A DNA stretch of 64,000 nt from Pontibacter sp. Tf4 (lineage in GTDB: Bacteria; Bacteroidota; Bacteroidia; Cytophagales; Hymenobacteraceae). This document shows positions 45,867-54,878 of the stretch, in pieces. The notes below the pieces were generated by a model, which saw only the letters and a program-made list of their open reading frames with translations, did not search any database and had not been told where the DNA came from. Position 1 is the stretch's first letter, and each line of letters begins with the position of its first letter. The stretch spans positions 496,001-560,000 of the forward strand of contig NZ_JACKZC010000002.1 in the NCBI RefSeq assembly GCF_014212495.1. Reading direction: 5' to 3'. The position numbers were made by a program, and so were the translations under genes.

Positions 45867-45898
45867 TTGGCAATTGCTATAAAAGCACCTTACCTTTG
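45867..45898 (+). promoter_or_regulatory. Promoter of guaA, probably giving a leaderless mRNA
   Basis: TTG (45867-45869), 21 bases, then TACCTTTG (45891-45898). The guaA ATG begins at 45902, three bases after the -7 box, so the start of transcription and the start codon nearly coincide. Confidence 0.65.
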
Positions 45899-45901
45899 CG
45901 C

Positions 45902-47431
45902 ATGCCAGAAAAAATTCTCATCCTCGACTTTGGCTCCCAATATACCCAGCTTATAGCAAGACGGGTTCGCGAGCTTAATGTATACTGTGAGATTTACCCC
46001 TACAACAATGTTCCTGCGCTCACGGCAGATGTAAAAGGTGTCATACTTTCAGGGAGCCCCTGCTCTGTGCGGGATGCCGAACACCCAACCATAGACCTTG
46101 ATCAGTATTTAGGCAAGCTGCCGGTACTCGGTGTTTGCTACGGCGCGCAGCTTATTGCGCACGAGAGCAAAGGCGAAGTAACGCCTTCCACTATCCGCGA
46201 GTATGGCCGTGCCCGTTTATCGGAACTACACACTGCCAACCGCCTGATGAAGGAACTGACACCGGGTTCTGTAGTCTGGATGTCGCACGGCGATACGATA
46301 AAAGAGGTCCCGGATAATTTTGAAATTCTTGCCAGTACCGATAACGTACGTGTAGCTGCTTACAAACTGCGCGACCAGGAGACGTATGGCATTCAGTTTC
46401 ACCCGGAAGTAACCCACTCCGACGAAGGCAAAACCCTGCTCCGCAACTTTGTGGTACACATCTGCGGCTGCCAGCAGGACTGGACATCGGAGCAATTTGT
46501 AGATGCAACCGTAGCTGATTTGAAAGCGCAGCTTGGCAATGATAAAGTTGTACTTGGCCTGTCGGGCGGTGTAGACTCCAGTGTAGCTGCCATGCTGATC
46601 CATCATGCGATCGGCAAAAACCTGTACTGCATATTTGTAGATAACGGCTTGCTTCGCAAAGATGAGTTCGAGAACGTACTGGACTCTTATAAGCACATGG
46701 GCCTGAACGTAAAAGGTGTAGATGCCAAAGCGAAGTTTTACGATGCTTTAGCTGGCCTCACCGATCCGGAAGCAAAACGCAAAGCCATTGGCCGTGTATT
46801 TATCGAGGTGTTCGATGAAGAAGCGCATAAAATAGAAGACGTGAAATGGCTGGCACAGGGTACAATTTACCCGGACGTGATCGAGTCGCTGAGTGTGAAA
46901 GGCCCTTCGGCAACTATAAAATCGCACCACAACGTAGGTGGCCTGCCCGATTTTATGAAACTGAAAGTGGTGGAGCCGCTAAAAACATTGTTCAAAGACG
47001 AAGTACGCCTGGTTGGTAAAACCTTGCACATTGATGATGCTATTCTTGGCCGTCATCCGTTCCCGGGCCCTGGTCTGGCTATCCGTATTTTGGGTGACAT
47101 CACTCCGGAAAAGGTACAGATATTGCAGCAGGTAGACCATATCTTCATCAGCAACCTGAAAAAGTCTGGTTTGTATAATGAAGTCTGGCAGGCCGGCGCT
47201 ATTCTTACACCTGTACAATCAGTAGGTGTGATGGGCGACGAGCGTACCTACGAAAATGTGGTAGCCCTGCGTGCCGTTACCAGCATTGATGGCATGACCG
47301 CCGACTGGAGCCGTTTACCGTATGAATTCCTGGCCGATGTATCAAACGAGATCATCAACAAGGTAAAAGGTGTAAACCGCGTGGTATACGACATCAGCTC
47401 CAAACCACCGGCAACTATAGAGTGGGAATAA
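45902..47431 (+). CDS. guaA: GMP synthase (glutamine-hydrolysing)
   Basis: The 509-residue enzyme has a class I glutamine amidotransferase domain (about 1-195) with Cys79 ([10 protein letters not shown]), His and Glu in [11 protein letters not shown], an ATP pyrophosphatase domain with [12 protein letters not shown] (about 220), and a C-terminal dimerisation domain with [15 protein letters not shown]. It makes GMP from XMP. I use the ATG at 45902 because the conserved start [16 protein letters not shown] begins there and the TTG two codons upstream lies inside the -7 box. The gene ends just before an inverted repeat with 14-base arms. Confidence 0.96.
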   Translation: MPEKILILDFGSQYTQLIARRVRELNVYCEIYPYNNVPALTADVKGVILSGSPCSVRDAEHPTIDLDQYLGKLPVLGVCYGAQLIAHESKGEVTPSTIREYGRARLSELHTANRLMKELTPGSVVWMSHGDTIKEVPDNFEILASTDNVRVAAYKLRDQETYGIQFHPEVTHSDEGKTLLRNFVVHICGCQQDWTSEQFVDATVADLKAQLGNDKVVLGLSGGVDSSVAAMLIHHAIGKNLYCIFVDNGLLRKDEFENVLDSYKHMGLNVKGVDAKAKFYDALAGLTDPEAKRKAIGRVFIEVFDEEAHKIEDVKWLAQGTIYPDVIESLSVKGPSATIKSHHNVGGLPDFMKLKVVEPLKTLFKDEVRLVGKTLHIDDAILGRHPFPGPGLAIRILGDITPEKVQILQQVDHIFISNLKKSGLYNEVWQAGAILTPVQSVGVMGDERTYENVVALRAVTSIDGMTADWSRLPYEFLADVSNEIINKVKGVNRVVYDISSKPPATIEWE

Positions 47432-47450
47432 GTATTAATGAGTGAATTTT

Positions 47451-47508
47451 GAATGACTGAATGATTGAAGAAAGATTTAAAACCAGATATTCACTCATTC
47501 AGTCATTC
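47451..47508. repeat. Inverted repeat GAATGACTGAATGA / TCATTCAGTCATTC after guaA
   Basis: Fourteen-base perfect arms at 47451-47464 and 47495-47508, separated by 30 bases, in the gap between guaA and the next gene. It is AT-rich like the other intergenic hairpins and has no T-run, so it may be a processing or stability element rather than a terminator. Confidence 0.75.
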
Positions 47509-47529
47509 TGTTATTCAAAATTTAAAATT

Positions 47530-49221
47530 ATGAGCAACTTCTGTAAGAGTGTACTTCTGGTAATAGGGCTGTCGTTTGCATCGCCGGTTTTTGCACAGCA
47601 GGGCGACGAGGTAACCTATAGCAACGGTAAAATTCTGTTGCAACAGCAGCGTTACGAACAGGCCATGGCCGAATTTATGCCGCTAACTATAGCCAACTCT
47701 CCTTACGCTCCGGAAGCTTCTTATTTTTATTCCTTAGCCGCCTTTAAAGCGCAGAAGTACAAAGAGGCACAGGAAATGCTGCAACAATTAAAAATGCAGC
47801 ATCCCGACTGGCCACAGATGCCTGATGCCACTTACCTGTTAGCGAACGTACTTTTTGAGCGTAATAACTACGAGGAAGCTATCACACAACTGCAACAGCT
47901 AAACAATACGCCATTAGCTACTGATGCAGCTGCCCTGGAACGCTACTATCTTGTAAAGCTGGCCGATAAAGCTGCTTTTGAGAAACTGGTACAGCGCCAC
48001 CCAAACGACAAAGTGCTGGCTCAGGTGTATGCTGATAAACTTGTAAACGGCTGGTACCGCCAGGAAGATAAAAATACGCTGGAGCGTTTGGTAAGCAAAC
48101 ACAACCTGGACCGCAACAAATACCTGAACGCGGCTGCACGCCGCCAGCAAGGGTTTGATGTAGCCCTGCTCCTGCCCTTCCAGCTAAACCAGGACCTGAA
48201 CCAGAATGCCCGCAAGAACCAGTTCGTAAACGACCTGTATGCCGGCATGCAACTGGCCCAGGACTCACTGGAAGAACAAGGCGTAAAACTGAATCTGTAT
48301 GCCTATGATGCTGGTGCCGATACAGCCAAAGTAAGCCGTATTTTCCAGTTGCCGGAAGTAAGACAAATGGACCTGGTGATTGGGCCGGTTTATAAGAGCG
48401 GTGCAACTATAGCAAATCGTTTTGCACGCACTACAGGCACTACAGTCATAAATCCCTTGTCTCAGGATCTGGAAGTGGCTGGCCCTAACAGCAATGTTTT
48501 CCTCTTTGAGTCATCGGTAGCTACGCAGGCCCGTCAGGCTGCAACGTATGCTTATAATACCTTCTCCCCTAAAACAGCGGTCATCCTTTTTGAGAATACG
48601 AAGGACGACACCACCTTTGCCTATTTCTACAAAGATCAATTCAAAAAATTAGGCGGCAAGGTAAAGACCTATAAGAAAATAAGCTCCTCACAGGCCTCAG
48701 CTACTGCCAGTGTTTTCAACAACCTGAACCTGACTGATGTGGGCCACATGGCAGTGTTCTCTGATAAGATGACGGCAGCCGTGAATGCAACCAGTAAACT
48801 ACAGGCCAGCGCGGCTACGCTTCCGCTTATCACCTACAACAACTGGCTCAACATCAACCAGATCTCTTTGCGACAGTTGGATAACCTGGAAGTATATTTT
48901 ATCAGTCCGAAATATGTAGACACCACGTCTCCGGCCGTTAAAAGTTTCCGGGAAAAGTACATCCAGCGCTATAATGTACCTCCTTCGGTTTATGCGTACG
49001 CCGGTTTCGAAATGCTGTATTTCTATGGCAGCATGCTGCAGCAATATGGTCCTAACCTGACACAGGCTTTGTTAGAAAATGGCATCAGCAGAGGGGCGCT
49101 TTACCCGGCGGTAGGCTATACAAACAAAACTACCCGCGTCGAGCTGCGCTCCGATAACCAGTTCGTACCGATCATTAAATTAGAAAACCTTCAACCTATT
49201 GTAGTAAACACGGTTTACTAA
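47530..49221 (+). CDS. Secreted LpoA-like protein: TPR plus type I periplasmic-binding domain
   Basis: The 563-residue product has a signal peptide (VLLVIGLSFASPVFAQQ), a tetratricopeptide region (about 30-195), and a leucine/isoleucine/valine-binding-protein-like domain (about 205-560, VALLLPFQLNQD, MDLVIGPVYKSGATIANRFAR, KTAVILFENTKDDT). The same order occurs in LpoA, the outer-membrane activator of penicillin-binding protein 1A. Here it might regulate cell-wall synthesis or bind small solutes. I start at the ATG of the signal peptide at 47530. An earlier ATG at 47461 would add a non-conserved stretch within the inverted repeat. Confidence 0.85.
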   Translation: MSNFCKSVLLVIGLSFASPVFAQQGDEVTYSNGKILLQQQRYEQAMAEFMPLTIANSPYAPEASYFYSLAAFKAQKYKEAQEMLQQLKMQHPDWPQMPDATYLLANVLFERNNYEEAITQLQQLNNTPLATDAAALERYYLVKLADKAAFEKLVQRHPNDKVLAQVYADKLVNGWYRQEDKNTLERLVSKHNLDRNKYLNAAARRQQGFDVALLLPFQLNQDLNQNARKNQFVNDLYAGMQLAQDSLEEQGVKLNLYAYDAGADTAKVSRIFQLPEVRQMDLVIGPVYKSGATIANRFARTTGTTVINPLSQDLEVAGPNSNVFLFESSVATQARQAATYAYNTFSPKTAVILFENTKDDTTFAYFYKDQFKKLGGKVKTYKKISSSQASATASVFNNLNLTDVGHMAVFSDKMTAAVNATSKLQASAATLPLITYNNWLNINQISLRQLDNLEVYFISPKYVDTTSPAVKSFREKYIQRYNVPPSVYAYAGFEMLYFYGSMLQQYGPNLTQALLENGISRGALYPAVGYTNKTTRVELRSDNQFVPIIKLENLQPIVVNTVY

Positions 49222-49243
49222 GTAAACTATAAAATAATACCTG

Positions 49244-50539
49244 ATGAAAACTGCACCAATCAGTGAAGAACTGTTTCAGCGCGCTCAAAATTTTATTCCA
49301 GGCGGCGTAAACTCTCCTGTAAGAGCTTTCAGAGCCGTAGGTGGCAACCCACGTTTTATAAAGTCTGCCAAAGGCGCTTATTTATATGATGAAGACGGCA
49401 ACCGCTACATGGAGTTCATCAACTCCTGGGGTCCCATGATATTGGGTCATGCCGCCGAAATTGTGCAGGAAGCTGTGCAGCAGGCAATTCCAAATTCTTT
49501 ATCGTTTGGCGCCCCTACCCGCAAAGAAGTAGAGATTGCCGAACTGATCATCAGCATGGTGCCAAGCATTGAAAAGGTGCGTATGGTAAATTCCGGTACT
49601 GAAGCTACTATGTCGGCGATACGCGTGGCACGTGGCTTTACCGGCCGCGACAAGATGATCAAATTTGAAGGCTGTTACCACGGCCACGGCGATTCTTTCC
49701 TGATCGCGGCGGGCAGCGGCGCTATTACCTTAGGCGTTCCGGATAGCCCGGGTGTAACAAAAGGCACTGCCAACGATACCCTTACAGCTCCTTATAATAA
49801 CCTGCAGGCTGTACAGACGCTTGTGGATGCCAACAAAGACCAGATAGCTGCCATTATTTTAGAGCCGGTTGCCGGTAACATGGGACTGGTGCAGCCAACG
49901 CCGGAATTTCTGCAGGGTCTGCGCGACCTGTGTACCAAAGAGGGCATTGTCCTGATCTTCGACGAGGTAATGACCGGTTTCCGTTTATCACCGGGTGGAG
50001 CCCAACAACTATATGGTGTAACGCCTGATATGACCACACTGGGTAAAATTATCGGTGGTGGTATGCCTGTTGGTGCCTATGGCGGTAAAAAAGAGATCAT
50101 GGACTTTGTTGCCCCGGCCGGCCCGGTTTACCAGGCAGGTACTTTATCCGGTAACCCGATCGCGATGGCAGCAGGTATGGCCATGCTGACGTACCTGAAA
50201 GATAACCCACAGGTGTATACACAGCTTGAAGAAACCACCGGAAACATAATAGCTGGAATGCGCAGCAACATGCAGAAGCTTGGCCTGAACTATACTATAA
50301 ACCAGGTTGGCTCCATGTTCACTGTCTTCTTTACAGATAAACCGGTAACAGATTTTGAAAGTGCTAAAACTTCAGATACTGCGCTGTTTGGCCGTTACTT
50401 TAACGAAATGCTGCAGCGTGGCATTTACCTGGCCCCATCTCAGTACGAAGCGCTGTTTGTTTCCACTGCCATTACCCCGGAAATGGTGAACGAGTACGTG
50501 CAGGCAAACTTTGATGCCTTACAGGCTATTCAGGGCTAA
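49244..50539 (+). CDS. hemL: Glutamate-1-semialdehyde 2,1-aminomutase
   Basis: The 431-residue pyridoxal phosphate enzyme has FIPGGVNSPVRAF, the DEVMTGFRLSPGGAQ block, and the catalytic lysine in TLGKIIGGGMPVGAYGG. It converts glutamate-1-semialdehyde to 5-aminolevulinate, an early step to haem. It follows the LpoA-like gene after 22 bases and may be co-transcribed. It ends at its own terminator. Confidence 0.96.
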   Translation: MKTAPISEELFQRAQNFIPGGVNSPVRAFRAVGGNPRFIKSAKGAYLYDEDGNRYMEFINSWGPMILGHAAEIVQEAVQQAIPNSLSFGAPTRKEVEIAELIISMVPSIEKVRMVNSGTEATMSAIRVARGFTGRDKMIKFEGCYHGHGDSFLIAAGSGAITLGVPDSPGVTKGTANDTLTAPYNNLQAVQTLVDANKDQIAAIILEPVAGNMGLVQPTPEFLQGLRDLCTKEGIVLIFDEVMTGFRLSPGGAQQLYGVTPDMTTLGKIIGGGMPVGAYGGKKEIMDFVAPAGPVYQAGTLSGNPIAMAAGMAMLTYLKDNPQVYTQLEETTGNIIAGMRSNMQKLGLNYTINQVGSMFTVFFTDKPVTDFESAKTSDTALFGRYFNEMLQRGIYLAPSQYEALFVSTAITPEMVNEYVQANFDALQAIQG

Positions 50540-50554
50540 CTATAGTTCAGACAA

Positions 50555-50598
50555 TAAAAAAGCGGCAGTGCCTGAAAAATGGTGCTGCCGCTTTTTGG
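50555..50598 (+). terminator. Terminator after hemL
   Basis: AAAAGCGGCAG pairs with CTGCCGCTTTT around a longer loop that includes TGCCTGAAAAATGG; T-run follows. Confidence 0.85.
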
Positions 50599-50605
50599 TT
50601 TATGC

Positions 50606-50637
50606 TTGGTGTATATAGCCTTTATTCACTACTTTTA
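50606..50637 (+). promoter_or_regulatory. Promoter of dcd
   Basis: TTG at 50606-50608, 21 bases, then TACTTTTA (50630-50637, one change from consensus), 28 bases before the dcd ATG. Confidence 0.5.
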
Positions 50638-50664
50638 CACTCAACTTTTTAGCGTGCATTTCCC

Positions 50665-51201
50665 ATGATCTTAACAGATAAACAAATACTTGAAGAGATA
50701 GAAAAAGGTACTATCCTGGTAGAGCCATTTAAACGATCGAGCCTTGGCACAAACTCCTATGATGTGCACCTGGGCCGTTACCTTGCTACCTACCGCGACG
50801 AAGTATTAGATGCGCGCCAGCACAACGAAATTGATGTTTTTGAGATACCGGAAGAAGGCATTGTACTGCAGCCGGGTACGCTCTATTTAGGGGTAACCTT
50901 GGAATATACTGAAACCCATGCCCACGTACCGTTTCTGGAAGGTAAATCGAGCGTTGGCCGTTTAGGAATAGACATTCACGCTACAGCCGGTAAAGGCGAT
51001 GTAGGTTTCTGCAACACCTGGACACTGGAGATTTCAGTTACCCAGCCGGTGCGTGTGTACTATGGCATGCCGATCGGCCAGCTGATCTATTTTGAGGTAA
51101 AAGGCGGTATTGAGAACTACTATAACCGAAAAGAAAACGCCAAGTATAACAATCGCACCATTACGCCCGTTGAATCCATGATGTGGAAGAATAACTGGTA
51201 A
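50665..51201 (+). CDS. dcd: dCTP deaminase
   Basis: The 178-residue trimeric-type enzyme has MILTDKQILEEIEKG at the start, GKSSVGRLGIDIHATAGKGD around the active site and a following NTWTLEI with the catalytic glutamate. It converts dCTP to dUTP for thymidylate synthesis. It lies between two terminators and is transcribed alone. Confidence 0.94.
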   Translation: MILTDKQILEEIEKGTILVEPFKRSSLGTNSYDVHLGRYLATYRDEVLDARQHNEIDVFEIPEEGIVLQPGTLYLGVTLEYTETHAHVPFLEGKSSVGRLGIDIHATAGKGDVGFCNTWTLEISVTQPVRVYYGMPIGQLIYFEVKGGIENYYNRKENAKYNNRTITPVESMMWKNNW

Positions 51202-51220
51202 TACCGGTATAAAAAATTAA

Positions 51221-51256
51221 AATAAAAAGGGCCTCTCCACACCGGAGCGGCCCTTT
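51221..51256 (+). terminator. Terminator after dcd
   Basis: AAAAGGGCC pairs with GGCCCTTTT around a loop containing TCTCCACACCGGAGC, which can form its own small stem. Confidence 0.82.
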
Positions 51257-51375
51257 TGGCATAATTCCTGCATTATACCTGTCAGAAAAAAACGTGGGCT
51301 GTGACGGAATTATTTTGGACCGGCGCTGGTTAATAAATACGAAAAGGGAAAGTAGAAAAGGAAAAAGGAAACACT

Positions 51376-51810
51376 ATGAAAAGATTATTGGTAACAACAT
51401 GCGCGTGCTTAGGTCTGATCTTCTCAGCTGCAGCAAATGGTAATGAGAAATCTATAACTGTAGAGAGCAGAGCCCAGAATCTTTCAGACCAGATGATTCG
51501 CGAACTGCGCCTGAACAACTACCAGTCAAACAAGGTACGAGCAATAAACATGGATGTAATTGCAAAAATGATGGCCGTGGAAGCCGAGTTTGCAGGCAAC
51601 CAGGAACTGATCGACCAGAAATGCAAAGCTATCTGCGCTGAGCGCGATGTGAAGCTGGAAGATGTTTTAAGCACTGTACAATACAACGACTATTTCGGCG
51701 ACCGTACCTACTATAGCAAATTTGATAAAGAGTTTGTAGCTAAAGGTGGCCAGCCGGTTAACAACACCATTGCAAGCGCTCCTGCCGGCAATGCAGTGGC
51801 AGTTAACTAA
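51376..51810 (+). CDS. Secreted protein of unknown function
   Basis: The 144-residue product has a signal peptide (MKRLLVTTCACLGLIFSAAANG) and a helical mature part with SDQMIRELRLNNYQSNKVRAIN, which looks like a Spy/LTXXQ-type helical repeat but is too weak a match to name the family. The C-terminus is Ala/Asn-rich. Unknown function; it ends at a strong bidirectional terminator. Confidence 0.78.
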   Translation: MKRLLVTTCACLGLIFSAAANGNEKSITVESRAQNLSDQMIRELRLNNYQSNKVRAINMDVIAKMMAVEAEFAGNQELIDQKCKAICAERDVKLEDVLSTVQYNDYFGDRTYYSKFDKEFVAKGGQPVNNTIASAPAGNAVAVN

Positions 51811-51833
51811 TACACCAATCTATAACCGACCAT

Positions 51834-51875
51834 AAAACCAGAAAGGCCGCTATTAGTAGCGGCCTTTCTGGTTTT
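51834..51875. terminator. Bidirectional terminator between secreted-protein gene and gldC
   Basis: An 18-base-pair perfect stem (AAAACCAGAAAGGCCGCT and its complement) with a six-base loop lies between two convergent genes, the longest terminator in the window. Confidence 0.95.
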
Positions 51876-51890
51876 ATGGCTTACAGCTTA

Positions 51891-52235
51891 TTACTGCTGG
51901 CTGTTCTTCTGGCGCTCTGCCTCTACGTGGTTCATCAGGTCTTCGCAAAGGGCACGCATTTTCTGGGCCATTACGCTATCACTAGTGGCTGTAGCAATGC
52001 TTTGTGCCATAGCCCCAATTGTATCTATGTAGAAATACTTCATCTCATCAACCGGCATATCCTTTGTCCAAAGGTCAATTTTCATGGTTCCGGCTTCGTC
52101 TCTGTCCCATAGCGAGATGTTGATCGCCTTGGCAAAATGGATCTTCTCCCCTGCATCGGTGGCACGCCAGCTAATGGCTTCAGGTATCTTCTGATCGTCT
52201 AAGGCAATGCTAAAGTATATTTCTGACTTCTTCAT
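51891..52235 (-). CDS. gldC: Gliding motility protein GldC
   Basis: The 114-residue protein matches GldC: MKKSEIYFSIALDDQKIPEAISW opening, then KIDLWTKDMPVDEMKYFY in the middle. GldC is a small soluble protein found with GldB and needed for efficient gliding in Flavobacterium johnsoniae. It supports the inference that this bacterium glides by the type IX secretion and gliding machinery. gldB is not next to it in this window. Confidence 0.93.
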   Translation of the reverse strand: MKKSEIYFSIALDDQKIPEAISWRATDAGEKIHFAKAINISLWDRDEAGTMKIDLWTKDMPVDEMKYFYIDTIGAMAQSIATATSDSVMAQKMRALCEDLMNHVEAERQKNSQQ

Positions 52236-52312
52236 TTCGTTAAAATTTAAACTTTATAGTATCGTTATCTCGTAATATGCCTGAAAACATATATTTTCTA
52301 CAAAGTTACGCG

Positions 52313-53338
52313 ATGCGCCACGGAATAAAAACTCTCTTAACGCTTTTTACCCTTATCACCCTTGCGGGCTGTGCCCGTATCTTCCCCGGATCAAGCAAAA
52401 CCTATACAGTTGGCTTCTATAATCTCGAAAAACTGTACGATGCCCAGGCTAACGCCAAAAACATGGACTATACGCCCGACGGGGCCATGAAATGGAACAG
52501 CATCCGGTATGAGCAGAAACTGAAGAACCTGTCCCAGGCCATCAGCACCATTGGTGGCAAGAACGGGCCAGCTATACTTGGTGTAACCGAAGTGGAAAGC
52601 AACAAAGTGCTGCAGGATCTGCTGAACACGCCGCCGCTTAAAAAGAAAAAATACCGGTTCATACACTTTGAGTCAGGCGATCCGCTGGGGCTGGATGTGG
52701 CAATGATCTATGACCCCAAAGTTTTTAAACCGTCCTATCAGAAGATCATTCATATTGATTACCCGCAACGCAACTTTGAGGGTAAGGGCATACTACAGGT
52801 AAAAGGCGAACTGGCCGGTGAATATGTAATCCTTTACATTAACCACTGGCCACCCAACTATGGCAACGTCCGTCGTGGGGAACGCAACCGGCGCGCTGCT
52901 GCGGCCACCCTGCGCAAACAGATAGATGCCGACCTGAAACAGGACCCGGATGCCAGTATACTGGTAATAGGCGATTTTGATGAAGAGCCTAAGTCGGCTA
53001 TACTGCAACAGGTTTTAAAAGCCAACGGACGTCCCAACCCACAGTATAAGACTGAATTGTTTAACACCTTTTACATTAACTATGTGCAGGGCCTGGGCAG
53101 CTTCCACAAACGTGGCGACTTTAAGATGCTGGACCAGGTACTGGTATCAAAAGGATTGCTGAACAGAGAAGGGCTGGAATATGTGATGGGCTCAGCGCAG
53201 ATACACGATCCGGAGTTTATGAAGTATACCTTTGGCAAATATAAGAACACCCCACGCACTACCTACAACGGCACTACTTACATTGGTGGCTACTCCGACC
53301 ACTTCCCGGTTTATATCAAACTGCAGAAAGTCAAATAG
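52313..53338 (+). CDS. Endonuclease/exonuclease/phosphatase family lipoprotein
   Basis: The product (341 residues from this start) has a lipoprotein signal (cysteine at residue 20, TLAGC) and then the EEP fold: YNLEKLYDAQ, GVTEVES, YINHWPP, VIGDFDEEP and the closing GGYSDHFPVYIKL. These carry the metal-binding Asn, Glu, Asp and His residues of DNase I-like phosphoesterases. It would act on nucleic acid or phosphoester substrates outside the inner membrane. I take the second in-frame ATG at 52313 because it directly begins the signal peptide. It ends one base before the convergent histidine kinase stop. Confidence 0.88.
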   Translation: MRHGIKTLLTLFTLITLAGCARIFPGSSKTYTVGFYNLEKLYDAQANAKNMDYTPDGAMKWNSIRYEQKLKNLSQAISTIGGKNGPAILGVTEVESNKVLQDLLNTPPLKKKKYRFIHFESGDPLGLDVAMIYDPKVFKPSYQKIIHIDYPQRNFEGKGILQVKGELAGEYVILYINHWPPNYGNVRRGERNRRAAAATLRKQIDADLKQDPDASILVIGDFDEEPKSAILQQVLKANGRPNPQYKTELFNTFYINYVQGLGSFHKRGDFKMLDQVLVSKGLLNREGLEYVMGSAQIHDPEFMKYTFGKYKNTPRTTYNGTTYIGGYSDHFPVYIKLQKVK

Positions 53339-53339
53339 A

Positions 53340-54665
53340 TCAGTTGCTCAGCGGCAGCGTAATGCTAAACGTAGTACCCTGGTCTGCATTGCTTTCTACG
53401 GTTATGGCGCCATTATTCTGCTGCACCAATGTATTCACAATATTAAGCCCTAAACCCACAGAGTTTTCTCCGCGCACCCCTTTTCTGGACGCCTTGGAAA
53501 AAGCCTTGAACAAATGTGGTTTCAGGTCCTGCGGTATGCCAATGCCGTCATCCGAAATTTTAAGCAATACATCACGATCGGTACAGTTTATACCAATGCG
53601 GATGTGGCCCTGTTCCTGCGTAAATTTTACTGCGTTAGACAATAAATTATCGAGCACGCGGCGGAATCTTTCCGGGTCTATACTGGCATAAATTGGCTGT
53701 GAAGGAACATTGAATTCAATCTTACGACTATCTTTCAGCTCAGCATTCCATTGCTGGTGTACCTCTGCTACAAACGCTGTCAGGTCTGTTCGCTGCAATG
53801 TATAACTATGGTCCTGTTCATAGCGCGCCATAACCAGCAGGTCGTTAATGATAGAGGCTGATTTCTGGCAGCTTTGCAGGATCATGTCGTAGAAACGGTC
53901 TTTTTCAGCAGCGGTCATTTCACGGACACGCATGATTTTAATGAGCGATTCAATGTTGGTGAACGGGCCACGAAGGTCGTGCGCTACCACTCCCAATATG
54001 GTAGTTTTAGCCTTGTTTACGTTTTCCAGTTCCTGCTTCTGTGTCTCTATAAGCTGTAGTTGTATAAAATTATTTGCCCTGAAACTATAGTTAAGCCTGC
54101 TGAGCAGAAAGAAAAAGATCAGAATAAAAACTGAGCCCGTCTGGTTAGTGATCTGCTGCGCGTCTGTCAGGTTCAGGAATTGAACGCCAATGGAAAAGGA
54201 CAGCCCGATAAGGATAGTTAAAATCAGCAGCTCTTTAAGCTCCAGTACCACCAGCAATGCCACCAGCATCAGGCCCATCAGGTACATGGTCATGTTATTG
54301 ATCGGGTTGCCCTGGTACGCCACCGACATCAGCAGGCAGGTAATGGCAAAAGTATAACTATAGCCTAAGCACACCCACCGGTAAAGCCCGGCGTCAGGAG
54401 CAACTTTTTTGTGTTTAAACCAACAGAAGAGTAGCAGGGTAAGTGCAGAGATCGTTGCATAACTATAGTAAGCTATGCGGTAAAGGGCTGCCCCTTGTAT
54501 TTTTTGCTCATACGGGTACACCATGTTACTGGCCAGCAAGATAAGGGCAATGGCCAGCCACACACGGGCTATAATGGTAGTACTCTTGTTGTTCTGCGGC
54601 TGATAAAAAGCCTTAAAGCCATCTGCAAAGGCAACAGGCACCGACCTGAATAAATACAACTTCAT
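53340..54665 (-). CDS. Membrane sensor histidine kinase
   Basis: The 441-residue kinase has about six membrane helices (residues about 30-195), a HisKA domain with the phosphorylated histidine in VVAHDLRGPFTN, and a HATPase domain with LDNLLSNAVKFT, DDGIGIPQDL and NSVGLGLNIV boxes. It would sense a membrane or external signal and pass phosphate to an unlinked response regulator. I use the ATG at 54665: a TTG frame start 18 bases upstream lies close to an exact -7 promoter box (54698-54705), so transcription begins too late for it. Confidence 0.9.
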   Translation of the reverse strand: MKLYLFRSVPVAFADGFKAFYQPQNNKSTTIIARVWLAIALILLASNMVYPYEQKIQGAALYRIAYYSYATISALTLLLFCWFKHKKVAPDAGLYRWVCLGYSYTFAITCLLMSVAYQGNPINNMTMYLMGLMLVALLVVLELKELLILTILIGLSFSIGVQFLNLTDAQQITNQTGSVFILIFFFLLSRLNYSFRANNFIQLQLIETQKQELENVNKAKTTILGVVAHDLRGPFTNIESLIKIMRVREMTAAEKDRFYDMILQSCQKSASIINDLLVMARYEQDHSYTLQRTDLTAFVAEVHQQWNAELKDSRKIEFNVPSQPIYASIDPERFRRVLDNLLSNAVKFTQEQGHIRIGINCTDRDVLLKISDDGIGIPQDLKPHLFKAFSKASRKGVRGENSVGLGLNIVNTLVQQNNGAITVESNADQGTTFSITLPLSN

Positions 54666-54697
54666 CTGAAAGAAAACGGCCAAAGTTTGGAGCGCGC

Positions 54698-54705
54698 AAA
54701 TGTAG
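54698..54705 (-). promoter_or_regulatory. Promoter -7 element of the histidine kinase gene
   Basis: On the minus strand TACATTTG matches TAnnTTTG exactly, about 33 bases before the chosen ATG. Confidence 0.5.
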
Positions 54706-54819
54706 AAATAATGCTGATAACTTTACACCGGGCTCACCATTTTTCATGTTAATTTATAGTTATAATATCCTGAATACCAGGCATAAACTATAGCATAGCT
54801 TGCCGCATTCTGTCAGGCT

Positions 54820-54857
54820 ATAAAAACAGAAGGCGGGCTTGTGGGCCCGCCTTCTGC
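54820..54857 (-). terminator. Terminator after dnaN
   Basis: CAGAAGGCGGGC pairs with GCCCGCCTTCTG around a short loop; on the minus strand a T-run follows. Confidence 0.88.
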
Positions 54858-54878
54858 GCGTTAGGAGAAATATATTTC

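Larger units (their letters stand above)
44729..45901. other. Repeat island 2 with the SRP RNA gene at its left end
   Basis: This gap holds the SRP RNA gene (44832-44932, minus), its promoter, three REP-like elements, composite repeat B, a decayed copy of the C-rich hairpin element, a 'TGTCCCCTTGAGGGGAC' hairpin near 45700, 'CAAATCCTGAAAATCCT' near 45774, the guaA promoter, and a dozen or more CTATAG motifs. The short frames in it are in RNA or repeat sequence, not genes. Confidence 0.8.

Noticed and set aside
47461..47529. Upstream ATG of the LpoA-like gene
   Set aside because: It would place 23 extra residues before the signal peptide and lies in an inverted repeat.
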